Assembly (NCBI GenBank): GCA_036652035.1
Contig: JAVVWR010000055.1
Location: 1-20,569 of the forward strand
Reading direction: 5' to 3'
DNA length: 20,569 nucleotides
Source of the DNA: JAEZVV01 sp036652035
Lineage (GTDB): Bacteria; Pseudomonadota; Gammaproteobacteria; Burkholderiales; Burkholderiaceae_F
Shown here: one piece after another, positions 15,224-20,569 of the stretch
How positions within the stretch are numbered: the first letter of the stretch is position 1
Layout: each line of letters starts with the position of its first letter
Notes under the pieces: generated by a model
Told to the model about the DNA's origin: nothing
The model's database searches: none
The model's input: only the letters and a program-made list of their open reading frames with translations
Translations under genes and position numbers: made by a program

Positions 15224-15679
15224 ATGGAACGATTCACGATTTCGATCGACGAAGAGCTGGCCCGCGAGTTCGACGCCTTGATCGAAGCCCGTGGCTATGG
15301 CAACCGCTCCGAGGCAGTGCGCGACATCCTGCGCAGCCACCTCGACCGGCTGCGCGAGCGCGAAGACCGCGATGCGCATTGCGTGGCAGTCCTCTCCTAC
15401 GTCTACAACCACCACGAGCGCGAGCTGGCCGAGCGCCTGATGGGCGTGCAGCACGCTCATCACGACCTGACGGTGTCGTCGATGCACGCGCATCTCGATC
15501 ACGACAACTGCATCGAGACCGTGATTCTCAAAGGGCATGCGAGCGAAGTGCGGCGCTTTTCCGATTCGGTCTGCGCCGAGCGCGGCGTCAAGCACGGGCA
15601 GCTGAATCTGGTGACGGTGGCCGCCCACTACAGCCATCACCACAAGCACGAGCACGTCCACCTCACCCCTCACGCATAA
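15224..15679 (+). CDS. nikR: Nickel-responsive transcriptional regulator NikR
   Basis: 151-residue ribbon-helix-helix repressor that binds DNA when loaded with Ni(II), normally controlling nickel uptake. The N-terminal RHH is MERFTISIDEELAREFDALI with RGYGNRSEAVRDILRS, close to E. coli NikR. The ACT-like domain has AVLSYVYNHHERELAERL. All four nickel ligands are present, one residue later than in E. coli: His77, His88, His90 and Cys96. The C terminus is extended by a His-rich tail (eight His in residues 135-150) that E. coli NikR lacks. GGAG at 15211-15214 supports ATG 15224. No nickel transporter, urease or hydrogenase gene is in the window, so its targets are elsewhere or it regulates itself. 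Confidence 0.94.
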   Translation: MERFTISIDEELAREFDALIEARGYGNRSEAVRDILRSHLDRLREREDRDAHCVAVLSYVYNHHERELAERLMGVQHAHHDLTVSSMHAHLDHDNCIETVILKGHASEVRRFSDSVCAERGVKHGQLNLVTVAAHYSHHHKHEHVHLTPHA

Positions 15680-15717
15680 GCGCAAGGAGCGCCCGGCTGC
15701 GTCCGGATGGCTGGGTT

Positions 15718-15771
15718 CTGGGTCTCAGGCCGCCAGCGACACCGTGGGCTCGATCGCCGTCATGGCAGGCG
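15718..15771 (+). repeat. 54-bp direct repeat, left copy, ending at the N gap
   Basis: The last 54 bases before the gap are identical to the first 54 after it (15872-15925). Because both copies run exactly to the N boundary, this is best explained as the overlapping end of two contigs. The sequence is the C-terminal coding part of the minus-strand EAL gene. Confidence 0.9.
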
Positions 15772-15871
15772 NNNNNNNNNNNNNNNNNNNNNNNNNNNNN
15801 NNNNNNNNNNNNNNNNNNNNNNNNNNNNNNNNNNNNNNNNNNNNNNNNNNNNNNNNNNNNNNNNNNNNNNN
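15772..15871. other. Assembly gap (100 N)
   Basis: Exactly 100 unknown bases, a conventional placeholder length. With the identical 54-base flanks, the true distance is probably negative: the contigs overlap, and nikR would then end only about 45 bases from the convergent EAL gene. No gene should be assumed to be missing here. Confidence 0.9.
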
Positions 15872-15925
15872 CTGGGTCTCAGGCCGCCAGCGACACCGTG
15901 GGCTCGATCGCCGTCATGGCAGGCG
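15872..15925 (+). repeat. 54-bp direct repeat, right copy
   Basis: Identical to 15718-15771 and starting at the first base after the gap. It includes the stop codon and last codons of the EAL-domain gene, showing that the left contig already reached that gene. Confidence 0.9.
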
Positions 15926-17729
15926 CCTGGCCGTAGGCGGCGAGAAACTCATCGCACCGGGCCACATCCATGGGTGCGCCAAACAGAAAGCCCTGAATCG
16001 AATCGCAATCGAGCTGGGCCAGAGTTTCGAGCTGCTCGCTGGTTTCCACCCCTTCGGCGATCACGTGCATGTCGAGCGCGTGCCCCAGATCGATCACGGC
16101 CCGCACAATGGCCACGTCCCGGCTTGAATCCACCATGTCGCGCACAAATTCGCGATCGATCTTGAGCACCGTCAGATTGAAGCGCTTGAGATAGGCCAGC
16201 GACGAGTAGCCAATGCCAAAGTCATCCAAAGCCAGCCGGACTCCCCGCGCACTCAACTGCCCCAGAGCGTCGACCGTGGTCGGCGAGGGATCGAGCAAGA
16301 GATTCTCGGTCAGCTCAAGCTGCAGGTTCCTGGGTGCAAAACCCGTGCGTTCGATCACGCTGAAAATCGAACGCGCCAGATCCGGCCGGTCAAACTGAAG
16401 CGCGGACACATTGACCGACAACACCAGGCGGGGATGGCCGGCGTCGCTCCAGAGCAAGGCCTGCCGGCAGGCCTGCTCCAGCACATCCAGACCGACACCG
16501 TGGATCAGGCCCGTGGTCTCCAGCGCCTTGACCAGGCTGGCGGTATCGACACCCAGGCGCGCCCCATCGTCCCAGCGCAACAGAGCCTCGACCGCCTCAA
16601 CCCGCAGGCCGTCCACGCTCATGATTGGCTGGTAGTGGACCTTGAATTCCCCCGCCTCCACCGCCCGCCGCACCGCCACTTCCACTTCCATGCGGCGGTG
16701 CAAGCCGTCGGCCATCGCCGGATCGTAGTGCTTGAGGCGTCCCCCGCCCTCGTGCTTGGCGGCGCGCATGGCCAGCTCGGCGTTCTTGATCAACTCGGCG
16801 AGCGAGCCCAGGCGGCTGTCCACCGCCGCTACGCCGACGCTAAACCCCACCCGGGTCGATTTGCCACCGATCACATACGGCGGCAGCAAGGCCCGCAGCA
16901 GATTGCGCGCGAGCGCGTCGGCGGGCTCGGGGCCGGCAAGCGACCCCACCAGCACCACGAACTGATCGCCCGCCACCCGCGCAATCCGGTCGGATTCCCG
17001 CGTCGTTGCCTGAACCCGGCTCGCCACGTTGCGCAGAATCTGGTCGGCATCCACCGGCCCGAGCGCTTCATTGAGCAGGCTGAAGCGGTCGATATCGAAC
17101 ACCACCGCTCCCACCCAGGGGCGGGCGGCGCGAGCGCGTTCGCGCAGGGGATCGAGCGAGGCCAGCAGGCCGACCCGGCTCAGCAAGCCGGTCATGGCGT
17201 CGCTCGCATGCGCCTGGCGCAGAACCCGCTCGCGGCGCCGCAGCTCGGCCAGCGGCTGGCGCAAGCCACCCAGCCAGAGCACGAGCAGCAAGCCGCTCAT
17301 GAGCACGACCGCGCCCAAGGCTGCGCGCAGCCCGGTGAACCACGGCAGATCGATCACCAGCCAGCCGGGTCCATCCGCGGGAAGATCCAAGGCCTGAGTC
17401 ACGCGCCAGGGGCTGCCGCGACGCTCATCCAAGGGCTCGCCGCGCCTGGGTTCCCAGGCGCAGCGGGCCCCGGCATCGACACAGGAGCCCAGGTCATGAA
17501 TCCGCCGCCCGAGCTCACGCCCGCCGAGCGCGAGAGCCCCTTCGCGCCCCGCCTCGTCGGTCCAGGCCAGCGCCGCGCGCGCCGCGTACTGCGCCCGGTC
17601 GTATTCGCGCCACCACTCAAAACCGCCCGCCGTCAGGGCCGGCACCAGCAGCAGCAATGACAACCAACGCCGGATCTGACTGCTGCTCAAGCCCCGCGCA
17701 GGCAGGGAGATATTGGACGCTTCACGCAT
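15879..17729 (-). CDS. Membrane GGDEF-EAL protein, probable c-di-GMP phosphodiesterase
   Basis: 616 residues. Two membrane helices (about 21-37 and 134-154) flank a small periplasmic sensor domain with two cysteines (83 and 90). The GGDEF domain (about 170-335) is degenerate: the signature reads AGDQF (253-257), so cyclase activity is unlikely, though GTP might still bind. The EAL domain (about 345-600) keeps the catalytic motifs: EALLRW (381-386), NVSALQF (440-446), ELTEN (472-476), DDFGIGYSSL (502-511), Lys523, AEGVET with Glu559, and Gln579 of QGFLFG. It should therefore hydrolyse cyclic di-GMP to pGpG at the inner membrane. ATG 17729 is chosen because GGGAG lies 7 bases upstream and the gene overlaps the upstream cyclase by 8 bases, so making and breaking enzymes are translationally linked. 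The stop lies in the repeated contig end. Confidence 0.93.
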   Translation of the reverse strand: MREASNISLPARGLSSSQIRRWLSLLLLVPALTAGGFEWWREYDRAQYAARAALAWTDEAGREGALALGGRELGRRIHDLGSCVDAGARCAWEPRRGEPLDERRGSPWRVTQALDLPADGPGWLVIDLPWFTGLRAALGAVVLMSGLLLVLWLGGLRQPLAELRRRERVLRQAHASDAMTGLLSRVGLLASLDPLRERARAARPWVGAVVFDIDRFSLLNEALGPVDADQILRNVASRVQATTRESDRIARVAGDQFVVLVGSLAGPEPADALARNLLRALLPPYVIGGKSTRVGFSVGVAAVDSRLGSLAELIKNAELAMRAAKHEGGGRLKHYDPAMADGLHRRMEVEVAVRRAVEAGEFKVHYQPIMSVDGLRVEAVEALLRWDDGARLGVDTASLVKALETTGLIHGVGLDVLEQACRQALLWSDAGHPRLVLSVNVSALQFDRPDLARSIFSVIERTGFAPRNLQLELTENLLLDPSPTTVDALGQLSARGVRLALDDFGIGYSSLAYLKRFNLTVLKIDREFVRDMVDSSRDVAIVRAVIDLGHALDMHVIAEGVETSEQLETLAQLDCDSIQGFLFGAPMDVARCDEFLAAYGQAPAMTAIEPTVSLAA

Positions 17730-19248
17730 GTACGTTCTCCTCCCTCGGCAAGGTGGTCGCACCGGCCTCGACCACACGATTGCGCCCCTGACGCTTGGCC
17801 ACGTAGAGCGCACGGTCAGCGCGGTCGATCACCGCGCTCAGATCACTATCGGCATCACACAAACTGGCGACGCCCAGGCTGATGGTGATGCGTAAATCCT
17901 TGACTTCGCGGACTCTGCGCCCGGCATCGGATTCGACCCGCTGCCGCAGCCGTTCGGCCACTTCGCGGGCCCGGATCGCGGCCTCGCCTTCGAGCACCAC
18001 GCAGAACTCTTCGCCGCCGTAGCGGCAGACCCAATCCTGCAGTCGCATTTCTGCGAGCAAGCGCTGGGCCACTTCGCGGATCACCCGGTCGCCCACGCCG
18101 TGCCCCCAGCTGTCATTGACGCGCTTGAAGTAGTCGATATCGACCATCACGCACGCCAACGCCGCGCCGTTAGCTCGAACCTGCGCCAGCAGGGCGGGAC
18201 CGCGGTCGAACAAGGCCCGCCGATTGAGGCAGCCCGTCAGGGGATCGCGCGTCGCGAGCGACTGCAGCTCCTCGTTCTTGCGTTCGATCTCCGCCTTGGC
18301 CACCGACAGATCATTGACCACGGCCTTGAGCTTCTCGTTGGCCTGCACCAGGGGGGTGACATCGGAAAAAGTCACCAGGCAGCCATGGACCACGCGCTTG
18401 GCATCGGCGATTGACGCGCAACTGACGATCAATTCACGCGCCTCGCCCTGGGCGTCGCGGCTGTGAAGCGGGAAGCCGGATTCATTGCCGCGCTTTGCCA
18501 TCGCCCGCATCCAGGGAATTTGCAGCGGGTCGGACGGCAAGGCTTCGGTCAGCCAGGATCGGCTCGCCAGAGGTTTCCCAAGGATGACCGGTGCACCCGC
18601 CCCTTCCATCGCCCGGAAAGCCTGATTGGCCAGCAGCACCTGGCCGCGCGCATCCACCACGGCCACGCCCTCGCTCATGGCATCGAACGCGTACTGCACA
18701 CGCTCGGGAATGACCGACTTCGGATCGAGGTAGTTGAGCGCCCGCCGCAAATACAGCGAGAACATCATCCCGCCAAAGATCAGGACGAAAACCAGCAGGA
18801 TCAGCCAGGTCTCGTCGAGCCACCGGGCAAGCCCGTGAGGAGCGCGCGGAGCAAACACCAGTTCGAGCTGCGCCCAGGACTCACCGCTGCGTTTCAGGGG
18901 CACGACTACGCGCTCGGCGGCATCGGCGGACAAAACCTCGCGGCCGGTGTTGTCGCGGCCACTGCGAGCCCATACGCCGCCATTGACACGCAGCAAAGCC
19001 ACCGACTCGAGCCCCGGCGTGCGCAGCCGGATCTGGTCAAAAAGTTTTTGCACCGCCGCCGGATCCTGTTGCCCGAGAGAGGCCGCCAACTGCACCGCCA
19101 AGGCTTCGGAGTACCGCGTGCGGAACTCCTGCTCCTGGGTCCGCGGATCGCGCAGCACACCGAACAGCAGATCGGCCATCAGCACCAGCACCACGGTGAT
19201 CGTCACCAGCGCCAGGGTCATCTGCATCAAGGGTGAGAGCCGTTTCAT
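17722..19248 (-). CDS. Membrane PAS-GGDEF diguanylate cyclase
   Basis: 508 residues. Helices at about 10-31 and 147-166 flank a periplasmic sensing region. A PAS-like domain follows (about 183-300; YAFDAMSEGVAVVDARGQVL, LVTFSDVTPL), then a helical linker (about 302-330) ending in the usual ATRDPLTGCLNRR, and a GGDEF domain (331-495). The active site is intact, GGEEF (411-415), with the metal-binding DIDYFKRVND segment. An RxxD inhibitory site (Arg402, Asp405) stands five residues before it, so it should make c-di-GMP from two GTP with product feedback. ATG 19248 overlaps the stop of the upstream cadherin-like gene by ATGA, and AAGGA lies about 9 bases upstream. It probably senses a periplasmic or redox/ligand cue through the N-terminal domains; the ligand is unknown. 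Confidence 0.95.
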   Translation of the reverse strand: MKRLSPLMQMTLALVTITVVLVLMADLLFGVLRDPRTQEQEFRTRYSEALAVQLAASLGQQDPAAVQKLFDQIRLRTPGLESVALLRVNGGVWARSGRDNTGREVLSADAAERVVVPLKRSGESWAQLELVFAPRAPHGLARWLDETWLILLVFVLIFGGMMFSLYLRRALNYLDPKSVIPERVQYAFDAMSEGVAVVDARGQVLLANQAFRAMEGAGAPVILGKPLASRSWLTEALPSDPLQIPWMRAMAKRGNESGFPLHSRDAQGEARELIVSCASIADAKRVVHGCLVTFSDVTPLVQANEKLKAVVNDLSVAKAEIERKNEELQSLATRDPLTGCLNRRALFDRGPALLAQVRANGAALACVMVDIDYFKRVNDSWGHGVGDRVIREVAQRLLAEMRLQDWVCRYGGEEFCVVLEGEAAIRAREVAERLRQRVESDAGRRVREVKDLRITISLGVASLCDADSDLSAVIDRADRALYVAKRQGRNRVVEAGATTLPREENVHA

Positions 19249-20569
19249 ATTCCGGGTTCCTTCGCGCTGTCGGGCCGCAAGTCATTGACCCAGGACGCGG
19301 CTTCGGCGCGACCGGGAACCGAGTCATACCCGTCGTCGTCGTCGTTATCGTCGTCACCGTCGTCTTCGTCTCGACGCCCGGCCAAGATCGGCAGCAGGTC
19401 AACGTGGCGCAGGGTCGGCGTGCCAACCAACAGCGTGGCAAACAAGCCCAAACCCGAAGCCCACCACACAAAGCCCGCCACCAGAACCAGGCCGCCACCG
19501 ACCTGAACGTCGCGCAGAATGTCGATCTCGCTCGGCGACGACCGTGCCACCGGTTCAGCCGCGTCGTGCGCGCTCCGTCTTCCCCGCAGTTCCGATTCAC
19601 TCTCGGAGCCCAGCCCGACCCGCTCATACGAAGCCCACTGAGTTCCGCGCCAGGCCTCGAGCTCACTCAGCCAACCGGCTTCCCCCGCGTTGGAGCCGCG
19701 ACGCCCGGCATTGGATTCCGTGTCCGTCCCCAGGCCTGTACGAAACACCGAGACCAGAGGTTCGTAGGCCCCCACCAGAGAGAGCCCGCTGATTTCAGGC
19801 GCGAGCGGCAGTGGCGCATGAGCACCGGCCCCCTCACCCGGAACGATCGCCGGCGCAGCGGGGAGGGCGGGTTCCACCGGAACCAGCACTGAGGGCGGCT
19901 TGGAAATTTCTGGCTTGGGCGGCACCACCGGAGGCAATCCAGGGTCCGGAACCGGGGGCGCGATGTCAGCGCCGGCGCGAACCGTCAACACGCTGAGACG
20001 GCCTTCGCCACTGAGCCCGCTCTCGTCCACGACACGAACCCGCAGCTCGTAGCGGGTCGGCGTGGCGAAGTCGATCCGGGCCACATCGACCACGCGCAGC
20101 GCTCCGCTGCGCGGGTCCATGGCAAAACGTCCGCCCGCGTCATCGAGCAGGGCATAGCTCAGGTGCGAATTGGCATCCGGGTCGGCCGCCAGCACGGTCG
20201 CGAGCAGGCCTGCCATCGCCGACGCACGCTCCACGCTCAGCTCCGATGGCCCGATGACGTAGGGCGCTTCATTGACATCGAGCACCCGGATCGCCATGCG
20301 CTGCCGCGCTACCGCGCCCGTCGTATCTCGGGCTTCGATCTCAAGCACATAGACATTGTCGCCATCGGCATCGCGCGCACGCTCGAAATCTGGCGCTTGT
20401 GCCCAACGCAGACGTCCGCTGGTTTCATCCAGAACAAAATGCGCGGCATCCGCCCCGCCCGCGATGACGTAGCGAAGCGCGTCAGCGTCAAGATCGACCG
20501 CCTCGACTCGCACAAGATCCAAGCCATTTTCCGGGCCGCTCGCCGCGGCCGGAGAAATGATCCATGGCG
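19245..20569 (-). CDS. Cadherin-like repeat surface protein, C-terminal part (runs off the window)
   Basis: Only the last 440 or so residues are visible; the frame stays open to the window edge, so a TTG at 20522 should not be taken as the start. Two cadherin-type repeats are seen. The first has DFERARDADGDNVYVLEIEA and ends DVNEAPY (20259-20279); the second runs to about 19980 (SYALLDDAGGRFAMDPRSGA). A Pro-rich stretch, a long polar spacer, one strong membrane segment (about 19425-19490) and a DLLPIL motif (19383-19400) follow. Then comes a run of Asp (19323-19367) and a short tail. Similar ends, as I recall, occur on very large cadherin/tandem-repeat surface proteins of proteobacteria. Likely a calcium-dependent adhesin or sensor anchored in the inner membrane; substrate unknown. 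It overlaps the cyclase by ATGA. Confidence 0.8.
   Translation of the reverse strand, partial: PWIISPAAASGPENGLDLVRVEAVDLDADALRYVIAGGADAAHFVLDETSGRLRWAQAPDFERARDADGDNVYVLEIEARDTTGAVARQRMAIRVLDVNEAPYVIGPSELSVERASAMAGLLATVLAADPDANSHLSYALLDDAGGRFAMDPRSGALRVVDVARIDFATPTRYELRVRVVDESGLSGEGRLSVLTVRAGADIAPPVPDPGLPPVVPPKPEISKPPSVLVPVEPALPAAPAIVPGEGAGAHAPLPLAPEISGLSLVGAYEPLVSVFRTGLGTDTESNAGRRGSNAGEAGWLSELEAWRGTQWASYERVGLGSESESELRGRRSAHDAAEPVARSSPSEIDILRDVQVGGGLVLVAGFVWWASGLGLFATLLVGTPTLRHVDLLPILAGRRDEDDGDDDNDDDDGYDSVPGRAEAASWVNDLRPDSAKEPGI

Noticed and set aside
15718..15925. 54-bp direct repeats as attachment sites or mobile-element ends
   Set aside because: Both copies end exactly at the N run and encode the tail of the EAL gene; a contig overlap explains them fully.
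20520..20522. TTG as the start of the cadherin-like gene
   Set aside because: The frame is open to the window edge and the codons upstream of it read on in the same repeat (PENGLDLVRVEAVD), so the start is outside the window.

Overview
The window comes from a GC-rich proteobacterium, most likely a gammaproteobacterium. This rests on the fim/pil minor-pilin gene order known from Pseudomonas and the Xanthomonadales (Lysobacterales), a TruC very like the E. coli enzyme, and an E. coli-type NikR; species and genus cannot be read from the sequence. It is a scaffold: a 100-base run of N (15772-15871) lies between two identical 54-base stretches, so two overlapping contigs were probably joined without being merged.

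Layout. Positions 1-38 hold the last codons of an unidentified plus-strand gene, followed by a strong rho-independent terminator (96-130) flanked by two perfect inverted repeats. After about 400 bases of non-coding sequence comes a complete type IV pilus minor-pilin operon (fimT-pilV-pilW-pilX-pilY1-pilE, 577-7393). It ends in a second hairpin terminator (7417-7449), and a 190-base leader precedes a second complete operon with the same six genes in the same order (7637-14372). The copies are clearly paralogous but diverged. They share gene sizes, translational overlaps and even a pilW start codon nested in the same place in pilV, yet the PilY1 proteins differ in insertions, a calcium-type loop and RGD tripeptides. 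Each operon should build a pilus-tip priming complex (FimT, PilV, PilW, PilX) carrying a PilY1 adhesin/sensor and a PilE-type pilin.

Downstream, convergent to operon 2, lies truC (tRNA pseudouridine-65 synthase, minus strand). It is divergent from nikR (nickel-responsive repressor, plus strand), and the short region between them carries a dyad with a 16-base spacer, like a NikR operator. After the assembly gap the minus strand holds a tightly overlapping three-gene operon, read right to left. It comprises the C-terminal part of a cadherin-like surface protein with a Pro-rich stalk, a membrane segment and an acidic tail; a membrane-anchored PAS-GGDEF diguanylate cyclase with intact active and inhibitory sites; and a membrane-anchored protein with a degenerate GGDEF and an intact EAL phosphodiesterase domain. 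This looks like a local cyclic-di-GMP make-and-break module translationally coupled to a surface adhesin-like protein.

Together the window is rich in surface attachment functions. The two most interesting points are the duplicated, diverged tip-complex operons and the cadherin/DGC/PDE operon. A functional link between them (c-di-GMP control of pili, as known for PilY1 in P. aeruginosa) is only an inference from proximity. No CRISPR array, tRNA, rRNA, transposase or phage gene was seen.
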